DNA of 64,000 nt, from the NCBI GenBank assembly GCA_934635045.1, contig CAKTZA010000005.1, positions 1-64,000 of the forward strand, in the 5' to 3' direction. A program made the translations under genes and the position numbers. The stretch is from an uncultured Kiritimatiellota bacterium (lineage in GTDB: Bacteria; Verrucomicrobiota; Kiritimatiellia; RFP12; UBA1067). The notes under the pieces were generated by a model, which saw only the letters and a list, made by a program, of their open reading frames with translations, searched no databases and was not told the DNA's origin. Below, piece after piece: positions 25,537-33,631 of this stretch (positions are counted from its first letter, which is position 1; the number at the start of each line of letters is the position of its first letter).

Positions 25537-27507
25537 CTATCGCACAATCAGAAGCGTTCCCGCCGACGGTGGCGGACAGAATTCAAAAGAGAGGCAATCC
25601 GGCACAAGGGTATAGGGATAGTCACTGCTGTCGGGCACGGCCGCGAAATCGCACGCCGCATTTGAGATGACGAGCGCATTCGCGCCCGGATTCAGCTCGC
25701 CCGGCGCTAAGTCCACTGTCAGGAGCTGATCGTTCGCAAGCCCCTTCTGATTCAGCCGCTCCACACCGTTCACCCACATCGAGACTGCCTTGACGTCCGA
25801 AGCGCCGCCGACAAGATTCAGGCGGATTTGCGAAGCACAAGACGAGGCGACTTCACTCGGCACGCGAAAGGCGATCCGCGTCGCGGGATAATAGCTGACC
25901 GACTTGTCCTCACGAAGCCCGTAAAGCTGGTTCATCAGATACGCAGACCCGCCACCGCCGCCAAGAACCTGATAGCCGACCGCCTTCGGATGTGCCAGCG
26001 TGGTGCAGGGGGCGAAGACATCCGCATCGCATTTCCCGTCCGGCAGACCCGCACGCCAGGAGCCTGCGAACTCGATGCTGTCGAACAGGACCGTTCCCAT
26101 CTGCGCGTCTCGACGCACGATCCGCAACGTCATGTTCCCCGAATCGTCCGTCTGGACAGCCCTTTTCCTCAAGAATGCCGCGTAGCAATTCGTCCGGCAC
26201 ATGTTCAGGGTCGCCGCCAGCGAGTCGTTGCACCAGACCTCCACAGGGGCGGACGCGCCGACGTCTTTTGGCAGCGCATCGATCAGCAGGACTTTCGGCA
26301 GCCCAATCTCGCTCGCGGGCAGCGGAAACCGGATCGTCACCGACGGGTTCGCGGCGTCCAGCCCTTTCAGAAGGCGGTCGGGAGACATCCGCCTCGGCTC
26401 AAAGACCTCAGCCCGCGTTGCGCCGTCCGCCGCCGAGAACTCGTCCGCACAGGCATTCGCGCTCCCGATGCGGAAGCCACCGCCCGTTCCGGGTGAATCG
26501 GCCAACAGCAGATAGACCTCTTCTTGCGAAAGCGCCCGGTCATAGACCTGCAACTTGGCGATGTCGCCGCGAAACTGACCAAAGTCGCCGAACGCCAGCC
26601 ACTTCGAAGAGTTGCCGTGGTTGCCGTGGATGCTGGCGGACGCCCCCAGGACCAGGCGGTTTTGCCAAGCCTCCGCAGTCTCCGGATAGACAATCTGACG
26701 AGCCGAAATCTCATAGTCGCATTGTTGAAACAGGGGCGAATCCCCAGATTGATCAGGGGCATACGCCGTCACGCGACTGCCCCCGTTTTCAAGGGCCTTC
26801 ACGACAACGGCGACCGTCATCCACTGATTCGTTCGAAAAGAAATTTCACAGTTAAAATAGCGAAACGCATCACCTGCTACCGAAAACGCGAGGTAGCCGT
26901 TTTCGTTAGGCTTCGTCGGATCTATCGTGTAGACACCCAGCGCAAAGCCACCGCTGCTTCTTGCGTTTTCAGCAATCAGGCTCACATAAGACTTGACCGT
27001 CGGATGCGGCAGGTTCCCGCCCCACCGGAACTTGGCGAACAGCGTCATGTCACAACCCGTCTCAACAGGCCTCTTGCTGACAACGCAGTTCGGGAACGTG
27101 AAGGCGTTGGTCGTCGCCAGGTCTTCGCTGACAACCGTCTTCATCGACTGGGGGAATCTCAGGCACGAATAGGCATTGGTGACGTGAAACGGGTACATGC
27201 CAGACGAGACGGACAGATTCGTGACCGTCAGCGGTTCAGGCTCGCCATACGCCTCAAGCGTCTCCTGATCCGTACACGCAGACCGCCAAAGCCACTCGAA
27301 GGAGGTGTCCGAACTCCAGAGCATCCGATTCTTCAGGTCGGAAAGTTGCAGAAGAGCCCCAGCTGTCGGATTGAGCGCCATGAGATCGAAGACGCAGCCG
27401 TCCAGCATCAGGCGACCGTCATCGCTTGCGACGGCAAGGGCAGGCGAGTTCCACGCGATGGCAGAAAGCGCAACCGCCGCCAAGGCACATCTCCTATGAG
27501 TTTTCAT
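25537..27507 (-). CDS. Secreted LamG-domain protein
   Basis: A 656-residue protein with a signal peptide (MKTHRRCALAAVALSAIAW). A concanavalin A-like/LamG domain covers about 95-360, with KLQVYDRALSQEEVYLLL, the usual ending of such domains. Two further beta-rich modules follow, and the tail is SAGTLLIVR. LamG domains bind glycans or proteins, and no catalytic residues are visible. GGAGGATCC lies just before the ATG. An open frame 27 codons further upstream is rejected. As the first gene of the 27 kb locus, opposite a sensor kinase gene, it is the likely primary target of that regulator. Confidence 0.78.
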   Translation of the reverse strand: MKTHRRCALAAVALSAIAWNSPALAVASDDGRLMLDGCVFDLMALNPTAGALLQLSDLKNRMLWSSDTSFEWLWRSACTDQETLEAYGEPEPLTVTNLSVSSGMYPFHVTNAYSCLRFPQSMKTVVSEDLATTNAFTFPNCVVSKRPVETGCDMTLFAKFRWGGNLPHPTVKSYVSLIAENARSSGGFALGVYTIDPTKPNENGYLAFSVAGDAFRYFNCEISFRTNQWMTVAVVVKALENGGSRVTAYAPDQSGDSPLFQQCDYEISARQIVYPETAEAWQNRLVLGASASIHGNHGNSSKWLAFGDFGQFRGDIAKLQVYDRALSQEEVYLLLADSPGTGGGFRIGSANACADEFSAADGATRAEVFEPRRMSPDRLLKGLDAANPSVTIRFPLPASEIGLPKVLLIDALPKDVGASAPVEVWCNDSLAATLNMCRTNCYAAFLRKRAVQTDDSGNMTLRIVRRDAQMGTVLFDSIEFAGSWRAGLPDGKCDADVFAPCTTLAHPKAVGYQVLGGGGGSAYLMNQLYGLREDKSVSYYPATRIAFRVPSEVASSCASQIRLNLVGGASDVKAVSMWVNGVERLNQKGLANDQLLTVDLAPGELNPGANALVISNAACDFAAVPDSSDYPYTLVPDCLSFEFCPPPSAGTLLIVR

Positions 27508-27548
27508 GATCGGATCCTCCATATGTGAGAGCACAACACGATGATGAT

Positions 27549-27578
27549 ATGATAGCACAACGTGACGGGGGCGCTCAA
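27549..27578 (-). promoter_or_regulatory. Promoter of the LamG gene and the 27 kb locus
   Basis: Minus strand TTGAGC (27578-27573), an 18-base spacer ending in TGC, then TATCAT (27554-27549): an extended -10 promoter. The leader to the ATG at 27507 is about 35 bases and carries GGAGGA. Confidence 0.65.
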
Positions 27579-27580
27579 GA

Positions 27581-27594
27581 TACACCAAAGTGTA
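27581..27594. promoter_or_regulatory. Candidate operator, 5-4-5 inverted repeat
   Basis: TACAC-CAAA-GTGTA lies exactly between the -35 boxes of the divergent LamG and kinase promoters (27573 and 27608). Its position suits a regulator that acts on both promoters; the adjacent NarL-type response regulator is the obvious candidate. This is inference from symmetry and position. Confidence 0.5.
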
Positions 27595-27607
27595 CCGCCC
27601 CTGCGGA

Positions 27608-27636
27608 TTGCAATCTGCGGCCGCTTATGCGATAAT
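27608..27636 (+). promoter_or_regulatory. Promoter of the sensor kinase gene, leaderless architecture
   Basis: TTGCAA (27608-27613), a 17-base spacer ending in TGC, then GATAAT (27631-27636). Only 6 bases separate the -10 box from the ATG at 27643, so the transcript would begin at or next to the start codon. Confidence 0.65.
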
Positions 27637-27642
27637 AGGCGC

Positions 27643-29694
27643 ATGTACGCCGCTCTCTCCTTCAGCCTCATCCTCTCCGCCCTGCCGCTGTTCGCGGCGA
27701 CTGTGCGGCCCATCGCCGACGTGCACCGCACGGCACGGCCGGGCGACCGCGTCGAGATCCAGGGAACGGTGACCGGAATCGGCGGCTACTTCGCGAACCT
27801 CCACGACGGCACGGCCGGCATCTCCGTCTACGACAAGGTGCGCTACGTCTTCTGCTCGACGGGCGACGTCCTGCGCATTTCCGGCACGGTCGGCCAGACG
27901 GGCGGCGGCCTCCTTCACGTGATGACAGGCACCTGCGCAAAAGTGGGGACAGACCCCGACGCGGCGCGCCCGGTCGCCCTCACCCCCGGCGAACTCGCCG
28001 ACGCCAAGGGTCTCGCCTACCGCGCCGTTTCCATCAGGGGCGTCGTCGCCGACGCCTTCCGAGACGAAAACGATCCCTCCTGGGCCTTCCTCTTCTTTTC
28101 GCCGCTCGAAGACCACATCGCCGCGGCCATCCACGATCCGGCCCAGCATCTCCGACTCCAGACTTTCCTCGACGCAGAGGTCGAGGTCTACGGCAACTAC
28201 GAACAGGGCACGTCCAGCGCACGCCCGCATCTCGGTCCCTACGTCCAGACGTTCTTCACCAACACCATCAAAGTCCTCAAGCCCGCGAACGCCGACCTCT
28301 CGTCCATCCCCGCGTTCGCCGAGCGCACGGCGTCCGGGCGGCGCACCGCCCTCGGCGACGGCCATCGCCGCCGCCTCTCCGGAACCGTCCTGGCGACCTA
28401 TGGGGACGATGCGTTCTTCCTGAAGACGGATTCGGACCTCCGCGTGCGCGTCCACCTCGTCCCCGGCCTTCCGCTGCCCGCCCCCGGCATGCGCGCCACC
28501 GTCGCCGGATTTCCCTGTCCCAGCCTCTTCTTCACGGAGTTCGTCAACGCCCTCTGCCGCACGGAAGCCGCCGCCCCCGCCGATTCGGACGCGCCGGTCG
28601 ACGTGACGCCGACAGAACTCCTTTTTGACGGGCAGAACCGACGCCGGCTCAAGTACCAGATGGACGGACGGCTGATCCGAATCCGGGGGACGGTCATCGC
28701 CGTCTCGACCCGCGACACGGGGCGTCGCGACCTCCTGCTCCTCTGCGACAGCGAGACCGTCAAGGCGGAGATACGGGATTTCCCGCTTCCCCAACTTGGC
28801 GCCCTCGTCGAGGTCACCGGCATCTGCCGTTTCGTGGGCCTTGCGAACGAAAGCCTCTCCGGCTCACGCAGGCTGAACGGCTTTTCCGTCCTGTCGCGCA
28901 CGCCTGACGACATCCGCGTGCTCAAGGAGCCGCCCTGGTGGACGCCGACGCGCGCGTGGGCCGCCGCAGGGATCCTCCTCGCCCTCGCGCTTGCCGCGCT
29001 CGTCGGCAACCTGAGCCTCCGCAAGCTCGTCGCGCGGAAGGGACAGGCCCTGGCCAAGGAATCCCTGGCCCGGCTGAGGGCCGACTTGCGCACAGACGAA
29101 CGCATGGCGCTGGCCGTCGAACTGCACGACACGCTCGCCCAGAACCTGACCGGCGTCTCCCTTCAGCTGGACGGCGTCGACGAGGCGCATCGCATGGGTT
29201 CGCCTCGGCTCGGATCCCTCATCGAAAAGGCTCGCCGCGCGCTGGGGGCCTGTTGCGTCGAACTGCGCAACTGCCTCTACGATCTCCGCAACGACGCCTT
29301 TGACAGCCACGACGTCTCCGAAGCCGTCCGAAAGGCCATTTGCCCGCATCTCGGCGCCGCGAAAGCCGACGTGGCGCTCGACCTGCCGCGCGCGCATCTC
29401 TCGGACTCGACGCTTCACGCCCTTCTCTGCATCGTCCGCGAGCTGACCGTCAACGCCGTCCGGCACGGCAGGGCCCGACACCTCGACATCTGCGGCACGT
29501 CGGCGGCAAACGCCCTCACGCTGACCGTCCGCGACGACGGCTGCGGATTCGACCCCGCGACGCGGAGCGGGCCGGATGACGGACATTTCGGACTTCAGGG
29601 CGTCCGCGAGCGTCTCGACCGAATCGGCGGCCTGCTGGACATCCGAAGTTCGCCCGGAAACGGCACCACCGTCACAATCACGATCAAGCCATGA
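27643..29694 (+). CDS. NarL-family sensor histidine kinase with periplasmic OB-like repeats
   Basis: A 683-residue sensor. The signal peptide (about 1-19) is followed by a large outside region (20-430) that reads as several OB-fold-like repeats (IQGTVTGIGGYFANLHDG, LSGTVLATYGDDAFFLK, IRGTVIAVSTRDTG). One membrane segment lies at about 436-456. A HisKA_3 domain with AVELHDTLAQNL (phosphorylated His about 495) and a HATPase_c domain (ELTVNAVRHGRA, DDGCGFDP, GLQGVRERL) complete it. The architecture fits a DegS/NarX-type kinase with an unusual sensor that could bind a carbohydrate or oligosaccharide. The last codon overlaps the response regulator start as ATGA. Divergent from the 27 kb locus. Confidence 0.88.
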   Translation: MYAALSFSLILSALPLFAATVRPIADVHRTARPGDRVEIQGTVTGIGGYFANLHDGTAGISVYDKVRYVFCSTGDVLRISGTVGQTGGGLLHVMTGTCAKVGTDPDAARPVALTPGELADAKGLAYRAVSIRGVVADAFRDENDPSWAFLFFSPLEDHIAAAIHDPAQHLRLQTFLDAEVEVYGNYEQGTSSARPHLGPYVQTFFTNTIKVLKPANADLSSIPAFAERTASGRRTALGDGHRRRLSGTVLATYGDDAFFLKTDSDLRVRVHLVPGLPLPAPGMRATVAGFPCPSLFFTEFVNALCRTEAAAPADSDAPVDVTPTELLFDGQNRRRLKYQMDGRLIRIRGTVIAVSTRDTGRRDLLLLCDSETVKAEIRDFPLPQLGALVEVTGICRFVGLANESLSGSRRLNGFSVLSRTPDDIRVLKEPPWWTPTRAWAAAGILLALALAALVGNLSLRKLVARKGQALAKESLARLRADLRTDERMALAVELHDTLAQNLTGVSLQLDGVDEAHRMGSPRLGSLIEKARRALGACCVELRNCLYDLRNDAFDSHDVSEAVRKAICPHLGAAKADVALDLPRAHLSDSTLHALLCIVRELTVNAVRHGRARHLDICGTSAANALTLTVRDDGCGFDPATRSGPDDGHFGLQGVRERLDRIGGLLDIRSSPGNGTTVTITIKP

Positions 29695-30314
29695 AGAAAC
29701 CCATACGCGTTCTGATTGCCGACGACCATGCCGTCGTGCGCGCCGGTATCGCGACCGTCGTCGGGCTGTCCGACGGCATCGAGATCGTCGGCGAGGCCGC
29801 CAACGGGCGCATCGCCGTGGAGCAGGCGGGGCGACTCCGCCCTGATGTCGTCGTCATGGATCTCCTGATGCCCGTCATGGATGGCGTCGCCGCCACGGCG
29901 GCAATTGCCTCAGAATGCCCAGGCGCCAAGATCCTGGTCCTGACGACCGATGCCGCCGCGCACGACATCGCCCGTGCGCTCGATGCCGGGGCGGTCGGCG
30001 TCATCATCAAGACGGCGCCGAACACGTCGCTCGTCTCGGCCATCCGCACCGTGGCCGCCGGCGCGCGCTGCATTCCGCCCGAAGTCGCGCACCTCCTGCG
30101 CGAACAGGCCGCCGAGCCCGTGCTGACGGATCGGCAGAAGAAGATCCTCGGCCTGATCGCAGACGGCGTTCCGAACAAGCTGCTCGCCGACCGATTCGGC
30201 ATCTCTCTCGACGGCATCAAGGGCCATGTCCGAAGAATCTGCGCCAAGATCGGCGCCGCGAACCGCGCCGAAGCCGTCGCCATCGCCCTGCGCAAGAACC
30301 TGCTGAAGGACTGA
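29691..30314 (+). CDS. NarL/FixJ-family response regulator
   Basis: A 207-residue regulator. The receiver domain (about 5-120) has the acidic pair D11-D12, the phosphoacceptor D57 in VVVMDLLMP, and the conserved Thr and Lys positions (LTTDA, IIKTAP). The LuxR-type helix-turn-helix (about 143-205) is LTDRQKKILGLIADGVPNKLLADRFG. It differs from the common form in having KKI where REREVL is usual. Overlaps the kinase gene by 4 bases, so the two form one system. Likely targets are the divergent LamG-led locus and its own promoter. It ends 7 bases from the convergent rlmN gene. Confidence 0.92.
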   Translation: MKKPIRVLIADDHAVVRAGIATVVGLSDGIEIVGEAANGRIAVEQAGRLRPDVVVMDLLMPVMDGVAATAAIASECPGAKILVLTTDAAAHDIARALDAGAVGVIIKTAPNTSLVSAIRTVAAGARCIPPEVAHLLREQAAEPVLTDRQKKILGLIADGVPNKLLADRFGISLDGIKGHVRRICAKIGAANRAEAVAIALRKNLLKD

Positions 30315-30330
30315 CGGCCGTTCAGCCGTC
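30313..30330. terminator. Hairpin between convergent genes
   Basis: GACGGC-CGTTCA-GCCGTC forms a 6-bp perfect stem covering the end of the response regulator gene and the stop of rlmN. There is no U-run on either side, so at best it is a weak bidirectional terminator or an RNA 3' end protector. Confidence 0.35.
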
Positions 30331-31347
30331 GAGATGGCGCAGGCGGAGCTGGCCGCACGCCGCGTCCGCGTCCTTGCCGCGCGACCGGCGGAGCATCGTC
30401 TGCACGTGGCTCTTCATGAGCACGTCGAGGAACATGAGCATCGTCCGGTCGTCCGGCGTCCTGAAGTCGGGCCGGTGCGCGACGGGCGAAAGCGGAATCA
30501 GGTTCACCTTCGCCATCGGCACGCGGCGCACCTGCCGCGCCAGCTCCTCCGCACAGGCGCGCGAGTCGTTGACGCCGGCGATGACCGTGTACTCGAAGGT
30601 GATGATGCGCTTCGTGGCGTTCGTGTAGTCGGCGCAGGCCTCCAGCAGCTCGTCGATCGGCCACTTGCGGTTGACGGGCATGAGCTGCGAACGGAGCGCG
30701 TCGTTCGGCGCGTGCAGCGAGACGGACAGCTCGAACTGGATACCCTCCGCCGCGAGCCGCCTGAAGCCCGGCACGACGCCGCACGTCGAGAGCGTGATGT
30801 GGCGCGCGCCGAGGTTCGGGCCCTTCCCGGCGTTGATGAGCTTCAGCGCGCGCAGCGTCTCGTCGTAGTTCGCGAACGGCTCGCCCATGCCCATGACGAC
30901 AATGTTCGTGATCTCGCCGAACGTGCGGCCCGCGAGGTATTCGGCGACGATCTCGTCCGCCGTCAGCGAGCGCACGACGCCGCGCGACCCGCTCGCGCAG
31001 AACGCGCAGCCCATCGCACAGCCGACCTGCGTCGAGATGCACTGCGTGAAGCGGCCCGTCGCCGGGATGAGGACGGTCTCGACGGCCTGGCCGTCCGCAA
31101 ACGCGATCAGCAGCTTCTTCGTGCCGTCCGCCGACTCGGACACGTCACGGATCTCATAGTGTGTCAGGGGGAACTCGGCCTTCAGCGTCTCGCGGAAGTC
31201 CTTCGGCAGCGTCGTCGCCGCGTCCCAGTCGGTGATGTAGTCGCGGTAGAGGGCCTGCAGGATCTGGTCGGCGCGGAACGGACGAAGCCCCCGTTCCTTC
31301 AGGATCGGCTTCCATTCGTCCGGCAGGATGCTCCAGGCCTTCGTCAT
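30322..31347 (-). CDS. rlmN: 23S rRNA (adenine-2503-C2)-methyltransferase, radical SAM
   Basis: A 341-residue RlmN. The N-terminal accessory domain is RPFRADQILQALY. The radical SAM cluster motif CAMGCAFC lies in STQVGCAMGCAFCASG, and GMGEPFANYDETLRAL is the SAM-binding region. The second catalytic cysteine is in ACGQLRL near the C-terminus. Length and all motifs are normal for the enzyme that methylates A2503 of 23S rRNA (and A37 of some tRNAs). It follows the SurA-like gene by 6 bases, so it probably shares the hexokinase transcript. Confidence 0.96.
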   Translation of the reverse strand: MTKAWSILPDEWKPILKERGLRPFRADQILQALYRDYITDWDAATTLPKDFRETLKAEFPLTHYEIRDVSESADGTKKLLIAFADGQAVETVLIPATGRFTQCISTQVGCAMGCAFCASGSRGVVRSLTADEIVAEYLAGRTFGEITNIVVMGMGEPFANYDETLRALKLINAGKGPNLGARHITLSTCGVVPGFRRLAAEGIQFELSVSLHAPNDALRSQLMPVNRKWPIDELLEACADYTNATKRIITFEYTVIAGVNDSRACAEELARQVRRVPMAKVNLIPLSPVAHRPDFRTPDDRTMLMFLDVLMKSHVQTMLRRSRGKDADAACGQLRLRHLDG

Positions 31348-31353
31348 GCCGCG

Positions 31354-32223
31354 TCAGAAGACCTTGACGTAGGTCTCTTCGCGCAGGCGCGCGATCCAGG
31401 CGAGATAGGCCGCCTTGGACTTCGCCTCCTTCACGTTGGCCTCGACCGCGTCGAACGCCTCCTCGAAGGAGAGCTTCTTGCCCTCACGCTCGTCCTCCTT
31501 GCGCAGGAGGAAGCTCCAGCCGTCAATCTCGATCCACTTGCTGATCGTGCCCTTCGGCATCGCGGCAATCTCGGCGCAGACCTCCGGCTTGAAGACGTCT
31601 TCCGGCTTCACGTCCGTGTACGTCTTGCCGCCAAGCTCCTCGAAGCTCTTCTCCTTGAGCGCGGACGAGATCTCGTCGCGGCGCACGCGCTCCTCCGGCT
31701 TCAGGAGAATGACCGAGACGGTCACGCGGTGGTCGGCCGTGTAACGTTCGGGATGCGACTCGAACTCCGCACGCATCTCGGCGGGCGACGCGGTGATGTT
31801 CTTGTTGATCACGTTCCACCGCATCGCGCCGACGATCATGTCCTCCTTCATTCGGGCGTACCACTCGGGATAGGAGATGCGCTGCTGGCCCAGCGTCTCG
31901 ATCAGCTTGTTGCGGTCGCCGCCGAAGGCCTTCTGGATGATCTCGCGGATGCGGTTTTCGACGACCCACTCCTGCATCGTCATCTTCGACTCGCGCGCGG
32001 CCTTGAGCATGAGCTTGCGGTCGATCATGTCGTTCAGGACCTCCGCATAGCGCGACGAGTCGCGGAGGCCGAGGCGCGCCATCTCGTTCGCGACCTCGCT
32101 GCGGAGGATCGTCTCGGCGCCGACCTTCGCGGCGACGCCGTCCACCTCGACGGCCTGCACGGCCGTCGGGAGGAGGAGCGCCAGTGCCGCGAAGGCGAGA
32201 ACGTTGAGTTTCGTTTCTTTCAT
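31354..32223 (-). CDS. SurA-like periplasmic chaperone/peptidyl-prolyl isomerase
   Basis: A 289-residue protein with a signal peptide (MKETKLNVLAFAALALLLPTAVQA), then DGVAAKVGAETILRSEVANEM, the typical start of the SurA_N domain. A helical chaperone domain (about 30-150) follows, then a parvulin-like region at about 160-265. The family helps outer membrane proteins fold, which fits a diderm cell with many secreted proteins. The parvulin part is short and lacks several usual active-site residues, so chaperone activity is more likely than isomerase activity. The frame is open far upstream, but the signal peptide fixes this start. Confidence 0.8.
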   Translation of the reverse strand: MKETKLNVLAFAALALLLPTAVQAVEVDGVAAKVGAETILRSEVANEMARLGLRDSSRYAEVLNDMIDRKLMLKAARESKMTMQEWVVENRIREIIQKAFGGDRNKLIETLGQQRISYPEWYARMKEDMIVGAMRWNVINKNITASPAEMRAEFESHPERYTADHRVTVSVILLKPEERVRRDEISSALKEKSFEELGGKTYTDVKPEDVFKPEVCAEIAAMPKGTISKWIEIDGWSFLLRKEDEREGKKLSFEEAFDAVEANVKEAKSKAAYLAWIARLREETYVKVF

Positions 32224-32273
32224 GGTCTTCTGGACAGTGGACAGCAGACAGGCGACAACGGCAGTTCTGGCCC
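32224..32273. other. Short low-complexity spacer
   Basis: Between the hexokinase stop and the SurA-like start. Read on the minus strand it holds TGTCTGCTGTCCACTGTCCA, a short imperfect repeat of CTGTCC. No clear ribosome binding site for the SurA-like gene is seen. Confidence 0.4.
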
Positions 32274-33560
32274 TCACATCATCGCCGCAATCGCCGCGCC
32301 CACCATCGGCGCGTCGTCCACGCGCGGCGGAATCGCGTAGTGGATGTTGCGGCGCTTGACGAGCATCTCGTCCAGCTCCCGACGCACCGTCGCGTCGAAC
32401 GGAATCGCGCGCGTCTTGTAGTACGTCGAGCCGTCCACGCTGATCGCGATCGGGGCAGTGGGCTCGACGCCCTCGCCCGTCTTGATGCAGAACGCCGCGA
32501 GGTGAATCGCCGTCAGGACGGCCGCGCGCTCGAACACGGGGAGGCCGAGGCGGCGCGCCATCTTCGCGTCGTCGGCGTCCGCAAAAATCGCCTCCAGCAG
32601 GTTGACGCGGTCGTCGCGGTGGTAGGCCGCGCAGAAGTTGTCGAAGTCCATCGTCTCCAGCGAGCCGAGGCCGCGCAGGGCCGCCGTCGCCTTCGCCGAG
32701 AAGAGGCCGGCCTTCGCCGCCGCCTTGTAGACCTCGAGGCCGACGCCGCCGAGGTAGCCGCCCGCGATCATCTTCTCGAACGGGTTGTGGCCCGTGTCGC
32801 CCTGCTTCGCGTCCATCGCCGCGTCGAAGCGCGACTGCGGATACTTGTCGAAGCTGCCCGACTCGGCGTTGATGATCATCGAGCCTTCCGGGTCGAGGTC
32901 GGCGACCTTCGTGATGTTCACGTTCTTCTCGACGTAGGCCGCGTTCGTGCCCGTGCCGAGGATGAAGCCGATGTAGGAGGAGTAGGTCTTGTCGCCCTCC
33001 GTCGCCTTCGCCGCGAGCAGCGTCGCGACCGTGTCGTTCACGATGGCGATCTCGCCGCCGCCCATGCGCCGCAGCAGTTCCTTGCCGACGTACTGGCCGA
33101 CGATCGACGGGGCCTGGATGCCCTTCGTCCAGCAGTTGAGGCGCGCGTCGAGCTCCGGCGTGACGTCCGCATTGTACGAGAAGCACCAGCCGAACTTCTT
33201 CACCGTCGCCTTCGGCGCGACGCGGCGCAGCTCGTTCGCGAACGCCGCGTAGAACTCGTCGCCCGTCACCAGCGACTTCGCGCCCGGCATCGACTGGTTC
33301 TCGCGGTCCTCGATCTTCGGCGGAATCGACACGACCGCCGAGCGGAAGTTCGTGCCGCCCGCGTCGAGGACGGCCGCCTTCGCCCCCTGCGGAATCTTGC
33401 CGTGCACGCCCACGTAGGCCGGGATCATGCGCAGGGACGACGGCGCGCCCCGCAGGCCCTTCTCCATCTCGGAGAGAAACGTCGAAATCATCGCCTGCCG
33501 GTCGATCCGCTCCGCCGTCTCGAACCCGTTCGCCGCCAGAAACTCCTCAGGTGTCATCAT
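32274..33560 (-). CDS. Hexokinase of the eukaryotic-type family
   Basis: A 428-residue hexokinase related to the eukaryotic hexokinase family rather than to short bacterial Glk or ROK kinases. It has a phosphate loop in VLDAGGTNFRSAVV (about 67), VNDTVATLLA (catalytic Asp), GFILGTGTNAAYVE (adenosine/phosphate 2), NAESGSFD and AISVDGSTYY. It should phosphorylate glucose or another hexose with ATP, in line with the sugar-degrading genes around it. AAAGGACACGACA precedes the start; a second ATG follows directly and is equally possible. It is the first gene of the hexokinase-surA-rlmN run. Confidence 0.9.
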   Translation of the reverse strand: MMTPEEFLAANGFETAERIDRQAMISTFLSEMEKGLRGAPSSLRMIPAYVGVHGKIPQGAKAAVLDAGGTNFRSAVVSIPPKIEDRENQSMPGAKSLVTGDEFYAAFANELRRVAPKATVKKFGWCFSYNADVTPELDARLNCWTKGIQAPSIVGQYVGKELLRRMGGGEIAIVNDTVATLLAAKATEGDKTYSSYIGFILGTGTNAAYVEKNVNITKVADLDPEGSMIINAESGSFDKYPQSRFDAAMDAKQGDTGHNPFEKMIAGGYLGGVGLEVYKAAAKAGLFSAKATAALRGLGSLETMDFDNFCAAYHRDDRVNLLEAIFADADDAKMARRLGLPVFERAAVLTAIHLAAFCIKTGEGVEPTAPIAISVDGSTYYKTRAIPFDATVRRELDEMLVKRRNIHYAIPPRVDDAPMVGAAIAAMM

Positions 33561-33594
33561 TGTCGTGTCCTTTTGTTTTGTGTGCTTTGGATGA

Positions 33595-33600
33595 ATTATA
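33595..33600 (-). promoter_or_regulatory. -10 box upstream of hexokinase
   Basis: TATAAT on the minus strand, 34 bases before the hexokinase ATG. No good -35 box is visible at the usual distance, so this is a tentative call. Confidence 0.4.
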
Positions 33601-33631
33601 TCAAATTCTCCGAAACGCCGCCGCGCCCGCG

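Noticed and set aside
31354..33186. A 610-residue protein extending the SurA-like gene upstream
   Set aside because: The upstream half is antisense-type sequence overlapping the hexokinase gene in another frame; the signal peptide marks the true start.
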